From Gemella haemolysans ATCC 10379 (lineage in GTDB: Bacteria; Bacillota; Bacilli; Staphylococcales; Gemellaceae): a DNA stretch of 64,000 nt. The notes below the pieces were generated by a model. The model worked only from the letters and a program-made list of their open reading frames with translations, had not been told where the DNA came from and ran no database searches. The position numbers and the translations under genes are program-made. The stretch is taken from positions 310,001 through 374,000 of the forward strand of contig NZ_ACDZ02000014.1 in the NCBI RefSeq assembly GCF_000173915.1, written 5' to 3'. Shown piece by piece: positions 9,351-18,803 of the stretch. Each line of letters starts with the position of its first letter. The first letter of the stretch is position 1.

Positions 9351-11051
9351 ATGTTAATTCAGTTAAATATTAAGCAATTTGGAATAATTGAAAAAGCAAC
9401 TATAGAACTTAAAAATGGTTTAACTGTCTTAAGTGGAGAAACAGGTGCTGGGAAATCAATGATTCTAGCGGCAATTTCGCAATTATCAGGTCAAAGAACC
9501 TCAACTTCCTATATTCGATATGGTGAAGATAAGGCTAGTGTAGAAGGAGTATTTGATTTTCCAAAGAGTAAGGAAGTTAAGGAAATTTTTAATGAATTAG
9601 ACTTAGATCTAGAAGATGAGGTAATAGTAGTTCGTCGTGACATTTATAGTAGTGGAAAGAGTGTCTGTAGAATAAATGGGACTATAGTTAACCTATCGAC
9701 ATTAAAAAAAGTAGCTGCTCATTTATTAGATATCCATGAACAACACGATAATCAAGTTCTATTAGTAGAAAAAAATCATCTTAATTTAGTAGATTCTTTT
9801 AATCGTGAGAAAATACAACCTGTGTATATAAAATACAAAGAGAAGTATAAAGAATATCAGATAATAAAAGAAAAAATTGATAACTTAAAACAACAAGAGA
9901 GTGATGTTCTTCAAAAAGTAGATTTCTTGAAATTCCAATATAAAGAATTAAGTCAGATGAAACTTAAAAAAGATGAAGACCTAGAACTAGAAAAAGATAT
10001 TGACTATCTGGAGAACTTTGAGAAGGTGAATAATCTTGCTCATAGTATTACCGAAGGAATCGATGGAGAATATGGTGTTATTTCTAAGCTAGCAGAAATA
10101 AGATCTAATCTGGGAGAGTTAACTAGATATAACTCAAACTTTGAAGAAAAGTATGAAGAAATTACAAATTTATACTATATCTTAGACGATTTGAAATATG
10201 AAGTATCTAGTTATACTGATGTTATCGAATATGATGAAGAAAAATTAGATAGATTAATCTATAGATTAGATAAGATAAGAACTTTAGAGAAAAAATATTC
10301 AAAACCATTAAATGAGCTAATAGATTTCACAGAAACTATAAAAGAAGAATTGGATGAGTTAGAAAATTATGAAGAAAACTTCGAAAATTATTTAGAAGAA
10401 AGTAAGAAGATTGAAGAAGAATTAACAGTTTTAGCTGAAGAGTTAAGCTCTTTTAGAAAAGATACAGCTTTAAAATTAGAAAAACTTATCCAAGATGAGT
10501 TGAAATTCTTATATATGGAAAAAAGTACAATCAAAGTTGACTTTAAAGAAAAAGAATTCTCATCAACAGGAAAAGATGATGTTAAGATTCTGATTAGCGC
10601 TAACTTAGGAGAACCATTAAAATCATTATCTAAAGTTGCCTCAGGTGGAGAACTTTCTAGGGTGATGTTAGCACTAAAAATAATCTTCTCAAGAAGTATA
10701 GAGGCTACTTCAATTATCTTTGATGAAATAGATACTGGTGTAAGTGGAAGAGTATCACAACGAATGGCTGAAAAGATGTATCAACTAGGAGTAGGATCAC
10801 AAGTATTATGTATCTCGCATCTACCTCAAACAACAGCTTTGGCGGATACCAACTTACTAATTAGTAAAGAAATCATTGATAAGAGAACATTAACTGTTAT
10901 TAGAGAGTTGACTGAAGAACAAAAGATTGCAGAGGTAGCAAGAATGGTATCTGGAGATACTATGACAAAACTTTCAGAAGAACACTCTATTGAAATGTTA
11001 AGATTAGCTGAAAAAATTAAAGAAGAGATAAAAGAAAAACTAAATAAGTAG
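9351..11051 (+). CDS. recN: DNA repair protein RecN
   Basis: SMC-like ATPase that acts early in double-strand break repair. 566 residues: Walker A GETGAGKS (29-36), two long charged coiled-coil segments (about 160-370), and the C-terminal ABC signature SGGELSR with Walker B IIFDEIDTG. GAGGAG lies just upstream. Length and architecture match the family. In this DNA-uptake-competent organism it may also act on incoming DNA. Confidence 0.95.
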   Translation: MLIQLNIKQFGIIEKATIELKNGLTVLSGETGAGKSMILAAISQLSGQRTSTSYIRYGEDKASVEGVFDFPKSKEVKEIFNELDLDLEDEVIVVRRDIYSSGKSVCRINGTIVNLSTLKKVAAHLLDIHEQHDNQVLLVEKNHLNLVDSFNREKIQPVYIKYKEKYKEYQIIKEKIDNLKQQESDVLQKVDFLKFQYKELSQMKLKKDEDLELEKDIDYLENFEKVNNLAHSITEGIDGEYGVISKLAEIRSNLGELTRYNSNFEEKYEEITNLYYILDDLKYEVSSYTDVIEYDEEKLDRLIYRLDKIRTLEKKYSKPLNELIDFTETIKEELDELENYEENFENYLEESKKIEEELTVLAEELSSFRKDTALKLEKLIQDELKFLYMEKSTIKVDFKEKEFSSTGKDDVKILISANLGEPLKSLSKVASGGELSRVMLALKIIFSRSIEATSIIFDEIDTGVSGRVSQRMAEKMYQLGVGSQVLCISHLPQTTALADTNLLISKEIIDKRTLTVIRELTEEQKIAEVARMVSGDTMTKLSEEHSIEMLRLAEKIKEEIKEKLNK

Positions 11052-11084
11052 TTAGTAAAAATACCGTAAAGGTAAAGGAGGACT

Positions 11085-11966
11085 ATGACTAAAGAAGGAA
11101 AAATTTTAAAAGCACTTAGTGGATTTTATTATGTAGACTGTTCTGGAGAGTTGATTACTTGTCGTGCACGAGGAAACTTCAGAAATGAAAACATCACGCC
11201 GTTAGTAGGAGATGATGTAAAAATTCAATTAAGTGATAATAATACAGGGTATGTTGTAGAAATATTAGAAAGAAAAAATGAATTACTACGACCTAAGGTA
11301 GCAAATATAGATTATAGTATTATCGTAGTATCAGTAAAAGATCCTGAGTTTTCTAGTAAATTACTGAATAAAATGATTTGTTTAAATGAAAATAGTAATG
11401 TAGATATTATAATTGTCTTTACAAAGCTTGATTTATTAAGTGATGAAGAGCTTAATAAAATGAAAGAAATAATGAACTATTACTATGAAATAGGATATCA
11501 AGTATTTACAAACTCTGATGAGGATATTGAAAAATTAAAACAAGTCATTTCAGAGAAGTATGTAGCTATTTCAGGACAATCTGGAGCAGGAAAGTCGACG
11601 TTTATTAATAAGCTTGCAGAACATTTAGATATTGAAACTGGAGAAATCTCTAAACATCTAGGACGAGGACGGCATACTACGAGACATACTGAATTTTATC
11701 AAATCGATGATTTCTATATCGCAGATACTCCAGGATTCTCTTCATTAGATATTACATTTATTGAAAAAGAAGATTTACAATATTTATTTAGAGAATTTAA
11801 CGATTATGATTGTAAGTTTAAACCGTGTAATCACATGGAAGAGATTCAATGTGGAGTTAAAGAAGCGGTAGAAAGTAAAGAAATATTAGAAAGTCGTTAT
11901 GAAGACTATAAAGTATTATTTACGGAAAAACAAAATCAAAAGAGAAAATATATAAAGGAGAGATAA
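11085..11966 (+). CDS. rsgA: Ribosome small-subunit GTPase RsgA (YloQ)
   Basis: Circularly permuted GTPase that matures the 30S subunit. 293 residues: N-terminal OB-fold (1-70), G domain with permuted motif order (TKLD before GQSGAGKST, then DTPGFS), and a C-terminal zinc knuckle of the C-x4-C-x-H-x6-C type (CKFKPCNHMEEIQC). AAAGGAGG 6 bases before the ATG. Followed after one base by rpe, then thiN, the same rsgA-rpe-thiN order as yloQ-rpe-yloS in Bacillus. Confidence 0.95.
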   Translation: MTKEGKILKALSGFYYVDCSGELITCRARGNFRNENITPLVGDDVKIQLSDNNTGYVVEILERKNELLRPKVANIDYSIIVVSVKDPEFSSKLLNKMICLNENSNVDIIIVFTKLDLLSDEELNKMKEIMNYYYEIGYQVFTNSDEDIEKLKQVISEKYVAISGQSGAGKSTFINKLAEHLDIETGEISKHLGRGRHTTRHTEFYQIDDFYIADTPGFSSLDITFIEKEDLQYLFREFNDYDCKFKPCNHMEEIQCGVKEAVESKEILESRYEDYKVLFTEKQNQKRKYIKER

Positions 11967-11967
11967 G

Positions 11968-12612
11968 ATGAAGAAAATATTACCTTCAATTTTATCAGCA
12001 GATTTTGCTAACTTAGAAAGAGATATTAAAGAATTAGAAAGTATTGGTATTGATATGTTTCACATCGATGTAATGGATGGAAACTTTGTTCCAAATATTT
12101 CATTTGGATTCCCAATAATTGAATCAATCCGCCCTAAGACAGATAAAGTTTTTGATTGTCATCTTATGATTGCAAATCCAGAAAACTACGTTGAACAATT
12201 TTGTAAAGTAGGTTGTGATATGGTATCGTTCCACATCGAAGCTACTAACCATGCAGATAGAGTTATACAAGTAATTAAAAACAATGGAAAAAAAGCTGGT
12301 ATTGTACTAAACCCTCAAACACCAATCGAGAGTATTAAATATCTGTTGCCAAAATTGAATTATGTTTTAATTATGACTGTAAATCCAGGATTCGGTGGAC
12401 AAAAATTCATTCCTGAAATGTTAGAAAAAATTGAAGAACTAGCAAAACTTAGAGAAGAAAAAAATTATAACTTCTTAATAGAAGTAGACGGTGGAATAAA
12501 TATAGAAACGTCAAAAGCTTGTCGAGATAAAGGTGCGGACTTATTAGTTTGTGGTTCATTCTTATTTGGAGCAAGTGATAAAGAAAAAACATTAGGTGAG
12601 TTGTTAAAATAA
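11968..12612 (+). CDS. rpe: Ribulose-phosphate 3-epimerase Rpe
   Basis: Interconverts ribulose-5-phosphate and xylulose-5-phosphate in the pentose phosphate pathway. 214-residue TIM barrel with PSILSADF at the start, HIDVMDG and EVDGGI metal-ligand motifs, and the phosphate loop near VCGSFLF. The stop overlaps the thiN start by one base (TAATG), so the two are translationally coupled. Confidence 0.95.
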   Translation: MKKILPSILSADFANLERDIKELESIGIDMFHIDVMDGNFVPNISFGFPIIESIRPKTDKVFDCHLMIANPENYVEQFCKVGCDMVSFHIEATNHADRVIQVIKNNGKKAGIVLNPQTPIESIKYLLPKLNYVLIMTVNPGFGGQKFIPEMLEKIEELAKLREEKNYNFLIEVDGGINIETSKACRDKGADLLVCGSFLFGASDKEKTLGELLK

Positions 12613-13244
12613 TGAATAAAAAAAATATAAACATAATGTTAGGTGGAGTATTTCCAAAAGAATTCCCTTCTTCTAAATTATGGTGTGGAGTAGATAAAGG
12701 CGCGTTGTACTTGCTTAATAATGGAATTATTCCAATATTAAGTTGTGGGGATTTTGATTCGATAACACTTGAACAAAGAAAGGAAGTTGAAGAAAAATCT
12801 AAGTACTTTAAAGTGAAAAGTAGTGAAGATTTAACAGATGCAGAATTTGCGTTAGAACATATTTTAGAATTATTTGAAGAGGTTGAAGTAATAGATATTT
12901 ACGGAGCTACTGGAAGAAGACTTGATCACTTTTTTGGTAACATACTTTTACTTAATAATAAGAAATATCAACATATTAAAATTAGAATAATAGATGATAA
13001 TAATATTATTACAGTAGCTAAAAAAGGTCTGAATATCTTTGAAAGCATAGAAGGGTATAAGTATTTCTCAATAGTACCTATTTATGAAGATACTTTAATG
13101 ACAATAAAAAATTCTAAATATGAAGTAAAAAATCTAATGCTGACATTAAATCGGCCTAACGCTACTAGTAACGAATTTAAAAGTAATGAGGAAATAAAAT
13201 TAGAAGTTAGTAATAATGTACTAGTACTATACTCAAAAGATTAA
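12612..13244 (+). CDS. thiN: Thiamine pyrophosphokinase ThiN
   Basis: Makes thiamine pyrophosphate from thiamine and ATP. 210 residues with CGDFDSI, the LTDAEFAL stretch and GATGRRLDHFFGN, the family signatures; the C-terminal part is the thiamine-binding beta-domain. Coupled to rpe through a TAATG overlap. No TPP riboswitch is visible nearby. Confidence 0.92.
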   Translation: MNKKNINIMLGGVFPKEFPSSKLWCGVDKGALYLLNNGIIPILSCGDFDSITLEQRKEVEEKSKYFKVKSSEDLTDAEFALEHILELFEEVEVIDIYGATGRRLDHFFGNILLLNNKKYQHIKIRIIDDNNIITVAKKGLNIFESIEGYKYFSIVPIYEDTLMTIKNSKYEVKNLMLTLNRPNATSNEFKSNEEIKLEVSNNVLVLYSKD

Positions 13245-13255
13245 AAGGAGAAACA

Positions 13256-14104
13256 ATGGTAGAAATATTACAATTTATGTTGATAGCTGTTTTTGCAGGT
13301 TTCTTAGGCTCTTTAGTAGGGTTAGGCGGTGGAATTATTATTACACCTGCATTAACAATACTATTTGGATTTGATATTAAATATGCTATTGGAGCAAGTA
13401 TTGTCGCGGTTATTGCAACAAGTAGTGGTTCAGCAATAGCATTCGTAAAAGATCATGTTAGTAACATGCGAGTAGGTATGCTTTTAGAGGTATTTACTAC
13501 AGCAGGAGGTGTAGTAGGTGCGCTTATGGCTGGAGTATTCTCGTCTAAATTATTATATATTTTCTTCTCTTTAATACTGTTAAATTCTTTTTATGGAATG
13601 TTGAAGAAAACAGGCTTAATAACTAAATTGAAAAAAGAAGAAGAAAATGTAGAAAATGATAAGTACGCTGATAAATATAAATTAAATTCAACATACTATG
13701 ACAAGGCTACAGGCGAAACTGTAAAGTATAATGTTACTAATGTCCCTCAAGGCTCACTTGTTATGTTTGGTGCTGGGTTTGCTAGTGGATTACTAGGAAT
13801 CGGTAGTGGTGCATTTAAGGTTGTAGCTTTAGATACTTATATGAAATTGCCTATAAAGGTAAGTACAGCGACGAGTAACTTTATGATGGGAGTTACTGCA
13901 ACAGCAAGTGCGTTAATATATTTCTTTAATGGTACTATAAATCCAGTAGTAGCAGCACCAATAGCGATTGGAACTTTAATTGGATCAAGAACTGGAGCAA
14001 AAGTAATGCAAAGATTAGATGCAAAGTATATTCGTTATATTTTCCTTCCAATCTTACTATTTACTATTATAAACATGTTCCTGAAAGGTCTGGGGGTGCT
14101 TTAA
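13256..14104 (+). CDS. TauE/SafE-family sulfite/anion exporter
   Basis: Integral membrane protein, 282 residues, about eight transmembrane segments in two related halves. It carries the GLVGLGGG-like glycine-rich first helix (LVGLGGGIIITP) and its repeat GLLGIGSGAFKV in the second half, both diagnostic for TauE/SafE. A charged loop (about 120-165) divides the halves. The substrate is not evident; family members export sulfite, sulfoacetate or other anions. AAAGGAG precedes the ATG. The following DUF1634 gene is a frequent partner of this family. Confidence 0.85.
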   Translation: MVEILQFMLIAVFAGFLGSLVGLGGGIIITPALTILFGFDIKYAIGASIVAVIATSSGSAIAFVKDHVSNMRVGMLLEVFTTAGGVVGALMAGVFSSKLLYIFFSLILLNSFYGMLKKTGLITKLKKEEENVENDKYADKYKLNSTYYDKATGETVKYNVTNVPQGSLVMFGAGFASGLLGIGSGAFKVVALDTYMKLPIKVSTATSNFMMGVTATASALIYFFNGTINPVVAAPIAIGTLIGSRTGAKVMQRLDAKYIRYIFLPILLFTIINMFLKGLGVL

Positions 14105-14105
14105 T

Positions 14106-14459
14106 ATGAATGGGAAAAGAGATATAAATATATTAATTGCAAATATTATAAAAACAGGGGTTTTTGTAAGTTCATTCTTTATTATAACAGGAATTATACT
14201 TAGTTTTATACAAGGAGCAGATGGAGTATTAACTTTAGAAAGATATACTTTTAATGAAATGCTAAGAGGTTTAGTATCATTTAATTATTATTCATACTTA
14301 ATGTTTGGTATATTTCTTTTAATATTAACACCTGTTCTACGTATATTAGGTTTACTGTATGTCTATATTGAAGAAAAAGATTACAAATTTGTAAGAATTT
14401 GTATTTTAGTACTAGTAATACTAATTGTGAGTTTATTATTGGGAGTAACACATAGCTAA
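14106..14459 (+). CDS. DUF1634 membrane protein, exporter partner
   Basis: 117 residues with three predicted transmembrane helices (about 14-35, 57-80, 93-113). Recognised as DUF1634 by its layout and its position one base after a TauE/SafE gene. It probably forms a complex with, or modulates, that exporter; this is inferred from gene pairing only. Last gene of the cluster that starts at tlyA. Confidence 0.7.
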   Translation: MNGKRDINILIANIIKTGVFVSSFFIITGIILSFIQGADGVLTLERYTFNEMLRGLVSFNYYSYLMFGIFLLILTPVLRILGLLYVYIEEKDYKFVRICILVLVILIVSLLLGVTHS

Positions 14460-14520
14460 AATATAAAAAAAATTAAAAAATAAAATGTTCAACTATATGA
14501 TAATATAGAATTTATCGCTA

Positions 14521-14540
14521 ATTGTGAACAAATTGTGAAC
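14521..14540. promoter_or_regulatory. Tandem ATTGTGAAC repeat upstream of cyd
   Basis: ATTGTGAAC occurs at 14521-14529 and again at 14532-14540, an 11-bp period (one helical turn). TTGTGA is half of a Rex operator, but the second half is direct, not inverted. It lies about 50 bases upstream of the cyd -35 and could be an activator or redox-regulator site. Confidence 0.35.
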
Positions 14541-14588
14541 GAAAAATGGTAAAATGTAGGAAAAATACTACTTTTTATCATTTTTGTT

Positions 14589-14617
14589 TTGCCATAATAA
14601 AAACTATGTTATACAAT
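14589..14617 (+). promoter_or_regulatory. Sigma-A promoter of cydABDC
   Basis: TTGCCA (14589-14594), 17-bp spacer, TACAAT (14612-14617): one mismatch in each hexamer. The start site would be near 14624, giving a ~50-nt leader before the AAGGAGGT ribosome site (14658-14665) of cydA. A second extended -10 (TGGTAAAAT, 14547-14555) lies upstream. Confidence 0.6.
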
Positions 14618-14671
14618 AATAATATAATATTTACAATTAAATATAAATAACACATATAAGGAGGTATATCT

Positions 14672-16054
14672 ATGTTGGATCCACTATTACTTGCAAGGAT
14701 ACAATTCGCAGCAACAACAGTGTTCCACTTCTTCTTTGTACCTATTACTATAGGTATGGTGTTCTTAATCGCAATTTTTGAAAGTATTTATGTTAAAACT
14801 GGCGATGAGCATTACAAAAGAATTACGAAGTTCTTTGGGCACTTATTCCTAATTAACTTTGCTGTTGGGGTTGTTACAGGTATTCTTCAAGAGTTCCAAT
14901 TTGGTATGAACTGGTCTGAATATTCTTCATTCGTAGGGGATGTTTTTGGACCATCACTTGCGATAGAAGCCTTACTTGCATTCTATCTTGAGTCTACATT
15001 TATCGGTATTTGGATTTTCTCTTGGGAGAAAATTAACAAAAAATTACACGTAATGTGTATTTGGTTAGTAAGTATAGGAACACTTATGTCAGCGTTCTGG
15101 ATTTTATCAGCTAACTCATTCATGCAACACCCAGTAGGTGTTAAGTATGTTGAGAATGGTGTAATTGGTAAAAAAGCAGAAATGATTGACTTCTTTGCAA
15201 TCGTTAAAAACCCATACTTATGGAACCAATTCCCTCACGTAGTAACAATGGCGTTAACAGTAGGGGCGTTCACAATTGCAGGTATTGCATCTTGGAAAAT
15301 GTTACGTAAACATGAAGTTGAAATGTTTAGAAAAGCATTTAAAGTTTCAATCGTAGCAGCTCTAATTGGTTCACTTGGATTATTTGTAACTGGACATTCT
15401 CAAATGCAATACTTAGTAAGAGAATATCCTATGAAAGTAGCAGCTGCTGAAGCTCTATATGAAGATACTGGAAATTCAGCACCGTTCTCAGTGTTAGCAA
15501 CAATCGATCAAAAACAACAAAAAGCAGAACATTACCTTGAAGTACCTGGTATGTTAAGTTTCTTAGCATATGACAAGTTTGAAGGAAGTCTTAAAGGTAT
15601 GAAATCTCTTCAAAAAGAAATGGATGAAAAATATTATCCAGTAGTTGGAAAACATATCGATTACACACCGCATGTACCAACAATTTACTACTCATTCAGA
15701 ATTATGTCTGGTTCTGTTGGTATCTTAATACTGATGGCATTACTTGGAACAATTTATTCATTCAAGAGAACTGAAACTAAGAAACGTTGGTTCTTACAAC
15801 TTATGCCATGGACTTTACTAGTAGCTGAAGTTGCTACTGCTTGTGGTTGGATAATGGCTGAAATGGGTCGTCAACCATTCTTAATCTTTGGTGTAATGGC
15901 TACTGAATCAGGAGTTTCTCCAAATTCAGGAGCGTCAGTATTATTCTCACTATTAGTATTCTGTGTATTATATACAATCTTAGGTATTACACAATATATC
16001 GCATTTAGATATGCAATGAATAAAAAAGAAACAACTGTGAAGGAGGTAGCATAG
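14672..16054 (+). CDS. cydA: Cytochrome bd oxidase subunit I CydA
   Basis: Quinol-oxidising, haem-carrying subunit of the high-affinity bd terminal oxidase in the cytoplasmic membrane. 460 residues, about nine helices. The haem b595/d ligand His19 (TVFHFFF), conserved Glu99 and Glu107 of the proton/haem site, and a His near 189 (QFPHVVT, haem b558 ligand) are visible; the later GRQPF motif is also typical. The quinol loop is of the short Firmicutes type. Strong ribosome site AAGGAGGT. First gene of cydABDC. Confidence 0.96.
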   Translation: MLDPLLLARIQFAATTVFHFFFVPITIGMVFLIAIFESIYVKTGDEHYKRITKFFGHLFLINFAVGVVTGILQEFQFGMNWSEYSSFVGDVFGPSLAIEALLAFYLESTFIGIWIFSWEKINKKLHVMCIWLVSIGTLMSAFWILSANSFMQHPVGVKYVENGVIGKKAEMIDFFAIVKNPYLWNQFPHVVTMALTVGAFTIAGIASWKMLRKHEVEMFRKAFKVSIVAALIGSLGLFVTGHSQMQYLVREYPMKVAAAEALYEDTGNSAPFSVLATIDQKQQKAEHYLEVPGMLSFLAYDKFEGSLKGMKSLQKEMDEKYYPVVGKHIDYTPHVPTIYYSFRIMSGSVGILILMALLGTIYSFKRTETKKRWFLQLMPWTLLVAEVATACGWIMAEMGRQPFLIFGVMATESGVSPNSGASVLFSLLVFCVLYTILGITQYIAFRYAMNKKETTVKEVA

Positions 16055-16055
16055 T

Positions 16056-17084
16056 ATGGATTGGTCAGTAGCTTTACCAAATATTTGGTTCTTACTTATA
16101 ACAATACTATTTACAGGATTCTTCGTATTAGAAGGATATGACTTCGGAGTTGGTGTACTAGCTCAAGTACTAGGTAAGACTGATGAAGAAAAACGTGTTT
16201 ACTTCAATACAATCGGTCCTTTCTGGGATGCAAACGAAGTTTGGCTATTAACAGGTGGTGGAGCGATGTTCGCAGCTTTCCCAATCTGGTATGGTAAATT
16301 ATTCAGTGGTTACTATATCGCGTTCGTGTTAATGTTAGTGGCGTTAATCTTACGAGGCGTATCATTTGAATTTAGAGGTAAATTAGGAGATAATAGAACT
16401 TGGATTAAATCATATGATATAGCAATGTTTGTTGGTAGCTTACTTCCTCCAGTATTATGGGGAGTTGCAGTAGCTAACTTCATGACAGGAGCAAACCTTG
16501 ACGCTAAGAAAAACTTAGTTGATGGTTTCTTAGGTTTATTATCACCATTTACTATCCTTGGAGGAGTAATGATGTTACTTCTAATGTTAGTTCACGGAGC
16601 TCAATTCTTAGCTCTTAAAACTACAGGAGAATTAAGAAATGCAGCTCGTGCAACATCTGCATTATTATTCCCATTTGCTGCGATAGTAACATTAGTATTT
16701 GCTATTTGGGCATTATTTAAAACAGATATCTTTACAACAAACTACTATGTTGGTTTAGTACTAGCAATAATTGCAGTAGTATTCTTCGTGTTATCATTTG
16801 TTTTAAACTTTAAAGGTCGTGACTTAGGTGCATTCTTAAGTACATCTGGAACTTTAGCGTTCCTAACTCTAAGTGTCTTCGCAGGTATGTTCCCACGTGC
16901 TATAATAAACAGTAATGATGTTAGTCAATCACTATTTATTTATGATGCTGCGAGTGGAGTATACACTCTAAGACTTATGACAATAGTTGCATTATTCCTA
17001 TTGCCATTCGTTTTAGGATACCAAGTTTGGTCATATTCTATTTTTAGAAAACGACTAACTAAAGAAGATGAATTGGAGTATTAG
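16056..17084 (+). CDS. cydB: Cytochrome bd oxidase subunit II CydB
   Basis: Structural partner of CydA, 342 residues, about eight to nine transmembrane helices. It begins with the family's NIWFLLI..GFFVLEGYDFGVG segment and contains FWDANEVWLL, both highly conserved. One base after the cydA stop with GGAGG inside the cydA end, so coupled. Standard length for the family. Confidence 0.95.
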   Translation: MDWSVALPNIWFLLITILFTGFFVLEGYDFGVGVLAQVLGKTDEEKRVYFNTIGPFWDANEVWLLTGGGAMFAAFPIWYGKLFSGYYIAFVLMLVALILRGVSFEFRGKLGDNRTWIKSYDIAMFVGSLLPPVLWGVAVANFMTGANLDAKKNLVDGFLGLLSPFTILGGVMMLLLMLVHGAQFLALKTTGELRNAARATSALLFPFAAIVTLVFAIWALFKTDIFTTNYYVGLVLAIIAVVFFVLSFVLNFKGRDLGAFLSTSGTLAFLTLSVFAGMFPRAIINSNDVSQSLFIYDAASGVYTLRLMTIVALFLLPFVLGYQVWSYSIFRKRLTKEDELEY

Positions 17085-17087
17085 TCA

Positions 17088-18803
17088 ATGAAAAAAAAGG
17101 AAGCAAAATTAAAACTTCCTGTTAAAAAAAGTCTTACATTGACATTATTAATATTATCAATATTCGAAGCAGCTTGTATAATTATACAAGCTGCTTTTTT
17201 AGCAAAAGCCATAGTGGGACTTTTTGATAAAAATTTTGATAATGTTGTAAGAGATAGTGTTCTTTTTTTAATAGGTTATATTTTTAGGATAGTGTTTTTA
17301 CACTTACAACAATATTTTACAGAAAATCATGCAATTAAGTTTGAAACGGAGCTTAGAAGAAAATTACTTCAGAGTTATTTTGACCTAGGACCTGATTTCA
17401 CATCAAGAGAAGGATCAGGAAAGCTAGTAACCCTAGCGATTGATGGAATAGGAAAAGTAAAACAGTATTTTGAATTAAATGTATCAAAACAAATCCGTGG
17501 AGCTATTATCCCAACCTTAGTAGTGATTTTTATATTCTATACAGATTATGTATCAGCCTTAATGATAATATCAGTAATACCAGTTATCGTTATTTTTATG
17601 ATACTATTAGGAATTAACGCTAGAGATATGGCGAATAGACAGTATAAAAAATATAGGGCATTATCTAATAACTTTATCGATACAATTCGAGGGGTAGAGA
17701 CCCTTAAATTTTTAGGGGTAAGTAAAAACTACTTACCTATTATGGAAAAGAAAAATAAAGAGTATCGCCAAAGTACGATGAAGACACTTAGTGTAGCATT
17801 TTTAAACAGCTTTGCACTTGATTTCTTAACAACAATCGCAATTGCTCTTTTAGCTGTTAGATTAGGAATTCTATTATTAGATGGAGATACGGTATTATTA
17901 CCATCGCTTACTGTATTATTAATAGCTCCAGAATTTTTCCTACCAATGAAACAAGCTGCGACAGACTACCATGCAACACTTGATGGGCAAATGGCTTATG
18001 AAGATATTAATCGAATGATAGTGGATAACGAGAAGAATAAATCGCAGAAATCTTCTATCAATAGTGTAGAAAGTATAAAACTACAAAATGTAGGATTAAT
18101 AAAAGATGACAAAAAAATTCTTGATAACATTACTTTATCAATAAACAAAGGTGAAAAGATTTGTCTTGTAGGACAAAGCGGAAGTGGAAAAACCTCATTA
18201 ATCTCATTATTATCTGGTTTTAATGAACAGAGTGAAGGTGAGATATTAATTAACGATGAAGTTACAAACTTAAAAAATGTCCACTGGTCAAATAATATCT
18301 CATATATTTCACAATTCCCTTATATTTTCCCAGATACAATTCGAAACAATATATTATTCTATTCTAATGAGAATATAAGTGAAGATCACTTAAAAGAAAT
18401 TAGTAAGTTAGTAGGTTTAGATAAATTCATCTCTACATTACCACAAGGGTATGACACTAATATTGGAGAAGGTGGTCAAGAATTAAGTGGTGGTCAAGCG
18501 CAACGTATTGCTATCGCTAGAGCATTAATTAGTAATAGAGAAGTAATTATTTTAGATGAACCTACAAGTCACCTGGATATAGAAACAGAGTTTGAGATTA
18601 AAGAAAAACTACTAGAATTATTTAAAGGTAGAACTGTAATTATTGCTACACATAGACTACACTGGTTGAATAATGTAGATTATGTTTTAAATCTAGAACA
18701 AGGAAAGGTTAGTGATTTTGAGAAAGTTGCTGAATTTAAAAATTCACCACGTTTCGAAGAATTGAAAGCTAATCTAGTAGGAGGTAGCTATAGTGAACAA
18801 TAA
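17088..18803 (+). CDS. cydD: ABC transporter CydD, bd oxidase assembly
   Basis: Half of the heterodimeric CydDC ABC exporter needed to assemble cytochrome bd (thiol/haem handling across the membrane). 571 residues: six-helix transmembrane domain (about 15-320), then an ATPase domain with Walker A GQSGSGKT, signature LSGGQAQR and Walker B VIILDEPTSH. Begins three bases after cydB; its stop lies inside the cydC start region. Confidence 0.93.
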   Translation: MKKKEAKLKLPVKKSLTLTLLILSIFEAACIIIQAAFLAKAIVGLFDKNFDNVVRDSVLFLIGYIFRIVFLHLQQYFTENHAIKFETELRRKLLQSYFDLGPDFTSREGSGKLVTLAIDGIGKVKQYFELNVSKQIRGAIIPTLVVIFIFYTDYVSALMIISVIPVIVIFMILLGINARDMANRQYKKYRALSNNFIDTIRGVETLKFLGVSKNYLPIMEKKNKEYRQSTMKTLSVAFLNSFALDFLTTIAIALLAVRLGILLLDGDTVLLPSLTVLLIAPEFFLPMKQAATDYHATLDGQMAYEDINRMIVDNEKNKSQKSSINSVESIKLQNVGLIKDDKKILDNITLSINKGEKICLVGQSGSGKTSLISLLSGFNEQSEGEILINDEVTNLKNVHWSNNISYISQFPYIFPDTIRNNILFYSNENISEDHLKEISKLVGLDKFISTLPQGYDTNIGEGGQELSGGQAQRIAIARALISNREVIILDEPTSHLDIETEFEIKEKLLELFKGRTVIIATHRLHWLNNVDYVLNLEQGKVSDFEKVAEFKNSPRFEELKANLVGGSYSEQ

